Shown here one piece after another: positions 55,738 to 63,237 of a DNA stretch of 64,000 bases; position 1 is the stretch's first letter; every line of letters begins with the position of its first letter. Source of the DNA: Pseudomonas xantholysinigenes. GTDB lineage: Bacteria > Pseudomonadota > Gammaproteobacteria > Pseudomonadales > Pseudomonadaceae. A model generated the notes under the pieces. That model searched no databases, was not told where the DNA came from, and was given only the letters and a program-made list of their open reading frames with translations. The position numbers and the translations under genes were made by a program. Location of the stretch: positions 649,001-713,000 of the forward strand of contig NZ_CP077095.1 in NCBI RefSeq assembly GCF_014268885.2, read 5' to 3'.

Positions 55738-56631
55738 TCAGGTATGTGAGAGCAACGGGAACATCAGCGCTTGCCCTTCCAATGCGGTAGCCGTCGAACC
55801 CCAGACAAACAACGCATCGTCGTTATCCACAAGCCGCGTGGCGAACCCCTCGCCCTGCAACGGCGTGAACCCCAGCACTACCTCGCGGGTCTCGTCGCGG
55901 ACCAACTCCCCGACAATCTCCAGCAACGCGACCGGCCGTGCGCAGTACACCTCGGCCAGCACCATCCGGCCTTGCTCGTGCTCCACCACCACATAGGCGT
56001 CATGCACCGTCGAATAGTGCAACGCCTCGCGGTACGGGCCCTGGCAATAGAACATGGTCTGCGACACATGCGGCTGCAGGCTCAAGCGTGCCTGTGGGCA
56101 ACTGCTGGCGACCGTTGCCATGAACTGTCGACGTTGTTCGCTGTTATCGAGGTCAACCGGTTTGAAGGAGTTGGCGCAGGGTGGGGCCGACCACGGCAGG
56201 TAATGCTCGTGCTCGACCACCCGGCGAAAGCCGAACTTGGGGTACAGCTCCAGCACCGTGCTGTTGGCAAACAGGTACAGCAGGTCGCAGTGCTCGGCCC
56301 AGCGCGTCACTAATCGTTCCATCAGGTAGCGGCTGTAGCCGTTGCCTTGTGCATCGGGAACGGTCATCACCGTGCCGATCTGCACGGTGCGCAGGTGCTG
56401 GCCGTCGAAGCTGAAGTCGAGCCGATTGCTCGAGGCGTTGGCCAGCATCTTGCCCGCGCGCACCAGTGAGCAGGGTTGGTGGTCGTCCGGCCAGAAGCCG
56501 GCCTGGTACCAGGCCTCGAAATCGAAGCCGTAGGTCTGTTGGGTCAGGGCATTGAGTGCGCCGCGCAGATGCGGGTCGTCGCGGTAGTGCTCGACCAGGC
56601 GCAGGCTGGGGTCATCGAGAATGACGGTCAT
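55738..56631 (-). CDS. GNAT family N-acetyltransferase
   Basis: This 297-residue protein has an N-terminal GNAT domain with the acetyl-CoA loop in VPDAQGNGYSRYLMERLV, preceded by LRTVQIGTVMTV and followed by LYPKFGFRRVVEHEHYLP. The second half (from about residue 170) is a less clear alpha/beta region (HYSTVHDAYVVVEHEQGRM, GFATRLVDNDDALFVWGS) that may be a degenerate second GNAT repeat. Substrate unknown. The start MTVILDDPSL is preferred; a longer frame upstream has no support. Its 3' end lies 50 bases from the REP array. Confidence 0.78.
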   Translation of the reverse strand: MTVILDDPSLRLVEHYRDDPHLRGALNALTQQTYGFDFEAWYQAGFWPDDHQPCSLVRAGKMLANASSNRLDFSFDGQHLRTVQIGTVMTVPDAQGNGYSRYLMERLVTRWAEHCDLLYLFANSTVLELYPKFGFRRVVEHEHYLPWSAPPCANSFKPVDLDNSEQRRQFMATVASSCPQARLSLQPHVSQTMFYCQGPYREALHYSTVHDAYVVVEHEQGRMVLAEVYCARPVALLEIVGELVRDETREVVLGFTPLQGEGFATRLVDNDDALFVWGSTATALEGQALMFPLLSHT

Positions 56632-57001
56632 GGCATCCCTTGCTGTCGGTGTAGTGGCCTCAACGTTACCTGTCGCCTGTTTGAAAAACTGTAAGGCTTT
56701 GTGTGGTGAGCTTGCGCCGCGACCTGGTTTGACGCAAACGGACAAGCCGAACGCGACATCTGCCGCGATCAGGCATGGGGTGTCGTGATCGCGCACCTAC
56801 GGGACGTTCTCGAACAATTTTCCCACCGCCCAGGGGGCTTAAATGAACCCCGAGTCCGCCGGTGCGTTGCTCTGTGAAAGCGTGAACAAGGTCAACAACA
56901 GCGCGTGAGCGACGTGTCATTGTTATTGTTTTTCAAGGAGATGCTGTTTCGCCTGCGCCTGCCCATCCCGTCCTTGTGTCCGCAAAAAGAGAACAATATC
57001 A
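56632..57001. other. Divergent promoter region, no gene seen
   Basis: About 370 bases lie between the divergent acetyltransferase and amino-acid permease genes. No reading frame with a ribosome binding site is evident. It must carry the permease promoter. I see no strong hairpin or repeat. Confidence 0.55.
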
Positions 57002-58393
57002 ATGAACACCGTGGGAACTGATGGCAACCTTGCACAAGGTTTCAAGCCACGTCATGTAACGATGCTGTCGATCGCCGGCATCATCGGCGCCGGCCTTTTC
57101 GTCGGCTCTGGCCACGCCATCGCGGCGGCCGGCCCCGCCACCATTCTTTCCTATTTCGTGGCCGGCACCCTGGTGGTGCTGGTGATGCGCATGCTCGGCG
57201 AAATGGCCGTGGCCCACCCCGACACTGGCTCGTTTTCCACCTACGCCGACCAGGCCATCGGCCGCTGGGCCGGCTACACCATCGGCTGGCTGTACTGGTG
57301 GTTCTGGGTGCTGGTGATCCCCATCGAGGCGTTGGCCGCCGGGCATGTGCTCAACGCCTGGTTCCCCCAGGTGGACAGCTGGATCTTCGCCCTGGGCTCG
57401 GTGCTGTTGCTGGCCTGCACCAACCTGTTCAGCGTGGCCAAGTACGGCGAGTTCGAGTTCTGGTTCGCCATTCTCAAGGTCACCGCGATCCTCGGTTTCA
57501 TCGGCCTGGGCTTCGCCGCGCTGTTGGGTTGGCTGCCCACGCGCGAGGTCAGCGGCCTGAGCACCCTGATGGACGAGCACGGCGGCTTCGCGCCCAAGGG
57601 CTGGTCGGCGGTGGTGGGGGCGTTTATCACCGTGATGTTCAGCTTCATCGGCACCGAGGCGGTGACCATCGCCGCCTCCGAATCCAGCGACCCGGCACGC
57701 AACATCGCCAAGGCCACCCGCTCGGTGATCTGGCGCATCAGTACCTTCTATATCCTGTCGATCTTCGTGATCATCTCGGTGGTGCCGTGGAACGACCCGC
57801 AGTTGGCCGTGGTGGGCTCGTACCAGCGGGCGCTGGAAATCATGAACATCCCCAATGCCGCGCTGATGGTCGACTTCGTGGTGCTGATCGCGGTGACCAG
57901 CTGCATGAACTCGTCGATCTACATCGCCTCGCGGATGATGTACTCGCTGGCCAAGCGCGGCGATGCCCCGGCGATGCTCAAGGAAACCTCCAAGGTAGGC
58001 GTGCCGCGCGCGGCGGTGTTCGGCAGCACGCTGATCGGTGCGGCCATCGCCATCCTCAACTACTTCGCGCCCAAGGGGGTGTTCGAGTTCCTGCTGGCCA
58101 GTTCCGGCGCCATCGCCCTGCTGGTGTACCTGGTGATCGCCATCTCGCAACTGCGCATGCGTGGACGGCTGGAGCGCGAGAACACCAACCTGAAGTTTCG
58201 CATGTGGTTGTTCCCGTACCTGACCTGGGCGGTGATCCTGTTCATCAGCGGCGCCCTGGCCGTGATGATGTTCACCGAAGAGCACCGGGCCGAGGTGACC
58301 GCGACCCTGAGCCTGGCGATCGTGATTTCGTTCCTCGGTATCGTGACCACGCGCGGGCATGCGCGGGCGGTGGGCGCGCGGTCGATGGGCTGA
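57002..58393 (+). CDS. APC-family amino acid permease (GabP-like)
   Basis: This 463-residue inner-membrane transporter belongs to the AAT branch of the APC superfamily and resembles GABA permease GabP. The substrate motif near helix 1 reads KPRHVTMLSIAGIIGAGLFV, followed by GHAIAAAGPATILSYFVAGT and MRMLGEMAVAHPDTGSFSTY. The EAVTIAASESSDPARNIAKA stretch marks the conserved loop after helix 6. Twelve hydrophobic segments are visible. Substrate is inferred from family only. Its stop overlaps the DUF1016 fragment by one base (TGATG). Confidence 0.87.
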   Translation: MNTVGTDGNLAQGFKPRHVTMLSIAGIIGAGLFVGSGHAIAAAGPATILSYFVAGTLVVLVMRMLGEMAVAHPDTGSFSTYADQAIGRWAGYTIGWLYWWFWVLVIPIEALAAGHVLNAWFPQVDSWIFALGSVLLLACTNLFSVAKYGEFEFWFAILKVTAILGFIGLGFAALLGWLPTREVSGLSTLMDEHGGFAPKGWSAVVGAFITVMFSFIGTEAVTIAASESSDPARNIAKATRSVIWRISTFYILSIFVIISVVPWNDPQLAVVGSYQRALEIMNIPNAALMVDFVVLIAVTSCMNSSIYIASRMMYSLAKRGDAPAMLKETSKVGVPRAAVFGSTLIGAAIAILNYFAPKGVFEFLLASSGAIALLVYLVIAISQLRMRGRLERENTNLKFRMWLFPYLTWAVILFISGALAVMMFTEEHRAEVTATLSLAIVISFLGIVTTRGHARAVGARSMG

Positions 58394-58773
58394 TGGCGTT
58401 GACCCAGCCGGGGTTGAGAGGTTTTACCCGGCGGAACCTGTTTCGCATGCGTCAGTTTTATGAGGTCTATCGTGGGCATGCGGAACTTGTGTCAGCACTG
58501 CTGACACAAGTTCCGTGGACCCAAAACCTGATCATCCTCAGCCAGTGCAAACTCCCCGAAGAGCGCGAGTTCTACTTGCGTATGGCCGCACAGGAGAAGT
58601 GCTCGAGCCGTGAGCTTGAGCGCCAACTCAAGGCCGCGCTGTTCGCGCGCAGCGTGACGCAACCGGCCAAGGCATCGGCCGCGCTGATCGCCGAGTACCA
58701 GACCCGCCTGCCGGACAAGGCCCTGTTGCAGGCCAGGCTGCAGGAGTTCTATGCCCTCGATGCACAGCGCTAA
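58393..58773 (+). pseudogene. Internally deleted DUF1016 (YhcG-type PD-(D/E)XK nuclease) remnant
   Basis: This 126-residue frame reads like two ends of a DUF1016 protein joined together. Residues about 9-95 match the end of DUF1016_N (RNLFRMRQFYEVYRGHAELV, WTQNLIILSQCKLPEEREFY, SSRELERQLKAALFARSV). Residues about 96-126 match the far C-terminus (LIAEYQTRLPDKALLQARLQ). The catalytic nuclease core, normally 150-200 residues between them, is absent, as is the first N-terminal half. The reading frame is kept across the junction. Intact members are about 340-370 residues. It is likely inert, though a residual binding role cannot be excluded. Confidence 0.75.
58481..58515. repeat. Perfect 17-bp inverted repeat inside the DUF1016 remnant
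   Basis: CGGAACTTGTGTCAGCA and its exact inverse TGCTGACACAAGTTCCG flank a single C. It encodes AELVSALLTQVPW in the remnant. A 35-base perfect palindrome by chance is very unlikely, so it may be a target site, an operator or a small hairpin. Confidence 0.7.
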
Positions 58774-59756
58774 GGTTTGTTCGGGAATATCACCTCGGCC
58801 ACCTTCGGGCTGGCGAACAGATGGCCGGCATCGTGCCCCGCCTCGGGGATGACGAACTGGCGATGCGCAACGGCGACCCCCCAGGTGCGTGACAGGAAAC
58901 CTTCGTAACGCAGATAACCGAGCTGGCGCTCGAGCCGATTCGGCCCCTGGGCCTCGGCGGCGCAACTGTGGTCCATGACCTTGCTATCGGCGTGAGTGTC
59001 GCGTTCGCCCACCAGGTAGGTCACATTGCGCGATGCATAGCGACGGAACAACTGAACGGCATCCAAACGTTGGCTGGCGAGGTAGGCGGGAGGCTGTTCC
59101 AGGCCATAGCGATAGCGGTTGTAGCCTGGGCAGCGGTTGTCCGGTATTGGTGCAAATCCGGTGGCGGTTGGCCGTTTGGCGTCCAGGTACAGGTATGAGG
59201 ATGGGCTGGAGATCACGTAGCGCACTGGCAGGCTGGTGAAATCCTTGCCCATCACGGCATAGCGTTGCATGAGCTGGGCGCCCGCCGAGTGGCCGATCAG
59301 CACGACGTCCTTGAGGTGTGGGAAGCGACGGCGATCGGCGAGGTAGGCGAGCAGATCGTCGAGTACGCTGAAGCTGGTGATGCCCCGGTGTCCGGCGCTC
59401 GACTCGTTGCCTTGCATCCAACGGTCCTTGGGCCACAGTGGCAGGTCGTTGCTGGCCTGAGGGTCGGTGGCTGTGAGGAAGTTGGGTGCCAGCAGCAAGG
59501 TGTTGCGCGGAGTGAGCCCGGCATTGGTCAGGAGTTGTTCACCGGTTTGGTAATAGTCTTCGGCGTTGCGGCGTACGCCGTGGATGATTACCACGGCATG
59601 TTCGGCGGGTTGTGCTTGGTGCAGGTCGGAGTTGGTGTAGGCGAGGAAGACGTAGGGGTGGGGCTGGCCCAGGTGTAGCAGTTGCGGTGTGGCGTGGGCG
59701 ATGGTGCTTGGCAGGGCCAGGAGGGCGCAGATCATGGCGTTGCGGTAGGTGGGCAT
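58770..59756 (-). CDS. Secreted alpha/beta hydrolase
   Basis: This 328-residue protein has a signal peptide (MICALLALPSTIAHA within the first 25 residues) and an alpha/beta-hydrolase core. The oxyanion strand is EHAVVIIHGVRRNAEDYYQ, and the nucleophile elbow is VVLIGHSAGAQLMQRY (G-H-S-A-G). The candidate acid lies in VTYLVGERDTHAD and the histidine in FVIPEAGHDAGHLF. It is an exported esterase or lipase-like enzyme of unknown substrate. Its stop overlaps the convergent DUF1016 fragment by four bases. It is the last gene with core-like GC before the AT-richer segment. Confidence 0.87.
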   Translation of the reverse strand: MPTYRNAMICALLALPSTIAHATPQLLHLGQPHPYVFLAYTNSDLHQAQPAEHAVVIIHGVRRNAEDYYQTGEQLLTNAGLTPRNTLLLAPNFLTATDPQASNDLPLWPKDRWMQGNESSAGHRGITSFSVLDDLLAYLADRRRFPHLKDVVLIGHSAGAQLMQRYAVMGKDFTSLPVRYVISSPSSYLYLDAKRPTATGFAPIPDNRCPGYNRYRYGLEQPPAYLASQRLDAVQLFRRYASRNVTYLVGERDTHADSKVMDHSCAAEAQGPNRLERQLGYLRYEGFLSRTWGVAVAHRQFVIPEAGHDAGHLFASPKVAEVIFPNKP

Positions 59757-60032
59757 CCTGGGGGCTCCTTAATTGTCAGTCCAAGGACTTGTCCTCGCAG
59801 GGGCAGGATAGGCTGCGATGCAACCTCCGTGGAAGCTGCATTTCAGGTAGGAAGAAGACGCCAGTAAGGTGTCTTCTTTGGTTTGGGATTTGGTGTGCCG
59901 GGGTAATCTGAACTGGTGACGCAAGCTATTGATTTAAAGATATTTTATCGGTTGTGTTTTCTTTCTGGAATGCCAATTGGAATGCCGATAGGATTTGCTT
60001 GGTACCTTGGGGCGTCTTGATGGGGGTTAGAG
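59757..60032. other. Left boundary of the AT-richer mobile segment
   Basis: GC falls across this gap between the hydrolase promoter and the 3' end of the RHH-domain gene. An imperfect stem (AAGAAGACGCC / GGTGTCTTCTT, 59852-59878) is the only structure noted. No tRNA, integrase or direct repeat marking attachment was found. No gene is seen. Confidence 0.45.
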
Positions 60033-60884
60033 CTAGCTTCCAGTTAGGTATACGCCAGCATCAGTCTCCATCCTCACCAGGTTCTCAATGATTTGAGCTC
60101 GCTTCAGACCCTGCGCCTTCGCTAGCGCATCAAGTTGGGAGATCACCGTTTTCGAGAGAATGACGTTTACCTGCTTCTTGTCGGCGGTACGCTCGTCAAA
60201 TTGCTTACGACTCCATCGCCTTTTGATTTCTCGAAGTATAGCCGTCCGTTCGTGACGGCCTACATCCCCTTGGTCGAAGAACATCAGCAGCTCTTGGTAG
60301 TTGCTGATTGGCGTTTGCCTAGAGCGCGGCGACAGATGATTCTTTTTAAGCCACTCCCAGGCGCAGACACAGCGCTTTTCGCTCTCTTTCTTATCGGTGA
60401 ACCATTCGAATTCACTGTCCTTCGCCTTGTGTCTGAGCCAGTCCCGGTGAAGCTGTTCGACCTCCGATGCCTTTTCGACAATATCGATATCCCAAAGGTC
60501 GATCATGCCGATGAGGCGATCTCTGCCGGTGAGGTGGACTAGGCCGCGAGGCAGGCGCAAGTCAGTCATTTTTTCGATCTCGCGGAACAGCCATCGATGC
60601 TGCCGTTCATCCTCTTCGATCCACTCCAGCTTTTTGTCCGAAAGCAGGAGTCGATCTTTCTCTTGGGGGATGAGGGACTGGAAGAACCTACGGCCTCTCA
60701 GGGCTCTGGCTATCTCGTCACGCATGGTTAGGCCGTTGCAGGTTCTGAGGTCAAGCCTCGCCTCTTTGCAATGGTAGAGGTGCAGCCACAGCCAGATGTC
60801 GTGGCGATGGTTTCGATGAGGTTCTTGGAGCAGTTCGCTCAGCCTGTCGGCATCTTTGGTACGCGCGTGATTGTCAGTCTTCAC
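60033..60884 (-). CDS. Ribbon-helix-helix domain protein with unknown N-terminal region
   Basis: This 283-residue protein carries a C-terminal ribbon-helix-helix fold (about residues 230-275): a short beta strand KQVNVILS, helix TVISQLDALAKAQG and helix KRAQIIENLVRMETD, the MetJ/Arc/CopG pattern. The first 230 residues are charged, Trp-rich and helical (HDIWLWLHLYHCKEARLDL, RQHRWLFREIEKMTDLRLP, EFEWFTDKKESEKR) and match no family I know. It is divergent from alpA, and its start faces an 11-bp repeat array that an RHH protein could bind. It may be the element's repressor or a plasmid-type partition/copy-control protein. Confidence 0.78.
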   Translation of the reverse strand: MKTDNHARTKDADRLSELLQEPHRNHRHDIWLWLHLYHCKEARLDLRTCNGLTMRDEIARALRGRRFFQSLIPQEKDRLLLSDKKLEWIEEDERQHRWLFREIEKMTDLRLPRGLVHLTGRDRLIGMIDLWDIDIVEKASEVEQLHRDWLRHKAKDSEFEWFTDKKESEKRCVCAWEWLKKNHLSPRSRQTPISNYQELLMFFDQGDVGRHERTAILREIKRRWSRKQFDERTADKKQVNVILSKTVISQLDALAKAQGLKRAQIIENLVRMETDAGVYLTGS

Positions 60885-61257
60885 GTCATTTCAGTTCCGA
60901 TCTAAGGGCATTTCTGGTTCGGATTTTCGTCCGATTCTACATCTATTCTAGATCGATTCTAGCTAGTTTGTTTATGAAATCTAGCCCGCCTCTATGACGA
61001 TTCTAGAATCATATTTTCCGTGTAAAGCCCATTTCTACTGGGGTTCAGTAGGGTTTTTGACTGTTTTTTGAGCTTTATATAGTCGAATAGCCGCGAGGCA
61101 GGGCTATAGCCTAAGTCGGAGTTCGGGTACCAGAGAAAACTGTACGTATGCACATTCACTGGCTGTAGGTGAATGAGAGGAGCGCCAGCGGATCAGTTCT
61201 TCAGTGTTTTTTTACCGGCTCTGCCAATCCTCTGAACGAATACGAGGAGCCCCGTTC
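60885..61257. other. Divergent control region between RHH gene and alpA
   Basis: This 373-base AT-rich stretch holds no gene but carries the 11-bp repeat array, a small hairpin (CATTCAC / GTGAATG, 61153-61175) and the alpA ribosome binding site. It is the likely regulatory or replication centre of the element. Confidence 0.7.
60922..61009. promoter_or_regulatory. Eight tandem 11-bp repeats, consensus GATTCTAG + 3
   Basis: Units start every 11 bases at 60922, 60933, 60944, 60955, 60966, 60977, 60988 and 60999. Six of the eight contain TCTA at the same position, the clearest being GATTCTACATC, TATTCTAGATC, GATTCTAGCTA and GATTCTAGAAT. The fifth (60966) is degenerate, and the first carries GATTTTC. 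Exact 11-bp phasing puts all units on one face of the helix, which suits cooperative binding by an RHH dimer array or an iteron-type origin. It lies 38 bases before the start codon of the RHH gene. Confidence 0.8.
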
Positions 61258-61488
61258 ATGAGGATCATCCGTCTGAAAGAAGTCATCGACTCGACCGGCC
61301 TTGCTCGGTCGACCATCTACAAATACATCGGGGAGGGCACCTTCCCGAACCCCGTCTCGCTGGGGGACCGCTGCGTCGGTTGGGTCGACAGCGAGGTGCA
61401 CGACTGGATCCTGGCTAGGATCGAGGAGCGTGACCTGGCAGAGGGTATTACGGTGCGCGGCACTGGCCACCTGAGTGTGGCCAGCTAG
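61258..61488 (+). CDS. AlpA family phage/element regulator
   Basis: This 76-residue protein is an AlpA-type MerR-like winged helix regulator (MRIIRLKEVIDSTGLARSTI, YKYIGEGTFPNPVSLGDRCV, GWVDSEVHDWILARI). AlpA proteins act as excisionase or activator factors of prophages and integrative elements. GAGGAG lies about eight bases before this ATG; an upstream in-frame ATG is disfavoured since it adds unlike residues. It is followed by a perfect 15-base palindrome and then the Gp2-like gene, the common order in P4-like and inovirus-like elements. Confidence 0.88.
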   Translation: MRIIRLKEVIDSTGLARSTIYKYIGEGTFPNPVSLGDRCVGWVDSEVHDWILARIEERDLAEGITVRGTGHLSVAS

Positions 61489-61827
61489 AACTGACCATAA
61501 ACGCCATGACTTGCTACGGCTGGTCATGGCGTTTATGCCGTTTGGGAAGGTCCTGTGTTCTCAGCTAACTCTCCCAGGATGCAGTTCGGCAAATCTTTAG
61601 GTAGGCAGGGCAATGTTGCTCCCCGTTGTCAGGTCTGCCGGGAGGGTCGGTAATGAACTGGGCTGCTTCTAGTGATATAGATAGCTACTGACTATCAATG
61701 CCTAACCATTCAATAGCTATTGGCCCTCATCCAGGACGACATCTAATGCACAGTCAGGGATAGGTAATCGGTTAAAAAATACACAACACATGCCTGGTAT
61801 GCACAACAACCAACCAGGTATCCATCC
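61489..61827. other. AT-rich gap between alpA and Gp2-like gene
   Basis: The 339-base gap carries the hairpin noted below at its left end, then AT-rich DNA with AATAGCTATT and short CACAACA repeats before the Gp2-like start. No gene is seen. A promoter for the Gp2-like gene probably lies here. Confidence 0.5.
61496..61537. terminator. Perfect 15-bp hairpin after alpA
   Basis: CATAAACGCCATGAC and GTCATGGCGTTTATG pair perfectly around a 12-base loop, seven bases after the alpA stop. No T-run follows, so it may be a structured transcript end or a protein site rather than a simple intrinsic terminator. Confidence 0.55.
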
Positions 61828-62802
61828 ATGACCAATCGCAAGACTTACACCCACCTTTCCCAGTCCGACATTGCTCTTCAGATCGAGCGATTTGTCCAGA
61901 CCATCGAAAATTCCGATTCACCGGCATTCCGCATCAAGCAAGCCCGCACAGGGTACGAACGCGTCCAAGAGACCAAGCTCTCTCGGTACCTCGATCACAT
62001 CCAGCAGATGCTAGACCTATTCGAAGGCCGTATCGAATACAGCTACAGCGAGCACCTGCAAGCGTTCAGAGCTGCATGTCAGGACATAGGGTTGGAGCGC
62101 CACCCTGATGGCTCTGCCTGTCTGAATGAGGAGGGTACGGCCTACCTGGATCATCATCACAGCATGAACGTCTTGGTCGCCCGGATCCGTCAGTTGACTC
62201 ATGAGCGCTGGTATCTCCGCAGGAAACATGACCTCCGCCACCAGGCCAAGGAGCAGGAAATCCAAGTCTGTGACTACGCCGATGCCTTATGTGAGCTCTA
62301 CTCACGCATCACCATCATCAGGATCGACTTCCACTACCGTTCTGAGGCGCAGGCCAGGCTACGCGTCGAGCACGTGTTCGAAGACTTGGATGAGCTGATT
62401 GCCAAGCACAAGCGCAATACGATTTTTGACCACCTCATCGGCCAGATTTATTCGGTGGAGCAGGGCGACAGGAATGATGGTGGGGGCTACCACATCCACG
62501 CTGCCTACTTCTTCAACGGCAACGAGGTGCAGGGCGATGTCTACAAGGCCATCCAGCTCGGTGAGCTATGGGAAGACATCACGCATGGCCAGGGTTACGT
62601 GCACAGCTGTAACTACGACAAGGAGAAATACGGTGACGAGTGTGGTATCGGCCGCATCCTGAGGAGTGATCGAGCAATTCGGCGTCATGTCCACAAGGTG
62701 GTGAGGTATCTCGTCAAAGATGCTCAGCACCTGCGCTTGAGACCAGAGGGGGCTCGATGCCTGCGGACGGGTCAGGTGAAGCATTCTCGTCGAGGGGGGT
62801 GA
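61828..62802 (+). CDS. YagK/YfjJ domain (inovirus Gp2-like) replication-type protein
   Basis: This 324-residue protein matches the YagK/YfjJ (inovirus Gp2) family in its C-terminal half. The motifs resemble an HUH rolling-circle initiator: motif 1-like IIRIDFHYRS (about 163-172), motif 2 GGGYHIHAAYFFNG with the H-I-H pair at 222-224, and motif 3 VVRYLVKDAQ with Y294 and K297. The N-terminal half is helical and charged. The ribosome binding site is weak. It is likely the element's replication or nicking protein; that is inference from motifs. The last 15 residues (RTGQVKHSRRGG) may be a truncated tail. Confidence 0.78.
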   Translation: MTNRKTYTHLSQSDIALQIERFVQTIENSDSPAFRIKQARTGYERVQETKLSRYLDHIQQMLDLFEGRIEYSYSEHLQAFRAACQDIGLERHPDGSACLNEEGTAYLDHHHSMNVLVARIRQLTHERWYLRRKHDLRHQAKEQEIQVCDYADALCELYSRITIIRIDFHYRSEAQARLRVEHVFEDLDELIAKHKRNTIFDHLIGQIYSVEQGDRNDGGGYHIHAAYFFNGNEVQGDVYKAIQLGELWEDITHGQGYVHSCNYDKEKYGDECGIGRILRSDRAIRRHVHKVVRYLVKDAQHLRLRPEGARCLRTGQVKHSRRGG

Positions 62803-62859
62803 CAGGACGTGGCCTCCTGGATTCTTGCAACTAGAAGCTCAGTCCACCGAGCAGTGTAA

Positions 62860-63084
62860 GCAGAGGGGGCCAAAACTCTAGTCGTTTCGCCCGCTAGCCG
62901 GCTTGGCAACCAGTTCATAGAGCCGCAATTTGAGCTCGATGACGCCCATGCCAACTACGCCTCGGCCTGCAGAGCGGCATGCGCATCAGCCTTATCTGTA
63001 CAGGTGGCGGCGATGTGGCAAAACGCCGATGTCCAAGGATTGCGCCCTGGCCAACTGAAAGCACATCTGGAGCTCAACAAGTAG
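62860..63084 (+). pseudogene. Decayed ORF fragment
   Basis: One frame is open for 74 codons without a start (TLVVSPASRLGNQFIEPQFE, DDAHANYASACRAACASALS, VQGLRPGQLKAHLELNK then stop). A frame just upstream reads TWPPGFLQLEAQSTEQC before a stop. The text is protein-like and the two frames may belong to one gene broken by a frameshift. I do not recognise the parent. Confidence 0.4.
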
Positions 63085-63237
63085 GTTCTGGCTCGATTCG
63101 CTTCAGACGGTTAAAGTTCGTCATCTGCATTAATCGTATCCTTTTATGGCTATTAAGATTTCTCGCGTTCAGAACCCAAAAATCCGGTTAGTTAATAGCC
63201 TTTCTGTCGTCTCAAAATTAATCGAACGGAATCCCCG
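63085..63237. promoter_or_regulatory. AT-rich leader upstream of drmD
   Basis: This AT-rich stretch carries a nine-base inverted repeat, GGCTATTAA and TTAATAGCC (63148-63200), 35 bases apart, just before the drmD start. It probably includes the promoter of the defence operon, and the repeat may be an operator. Confidence 0.45.

Noticed and set aside
59757..60032. tRNA or direct-repeat attachment site at the island's left edge
   Set aside because: I saw no tRNA-like fold or CCA end, and without the right edge no direct repeat can be matched.
62979..63191. 70-codon rightward frame upstream of drmD
   Set aside because: It lacks a ribosome binding site and a recognisable pattern, and overlaps the better protein-like debris frame.
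62979..63237. Integrase remnant
   Set aside because: No R-H-R-Y motif or serine recombinase signature is visible in any frame here.
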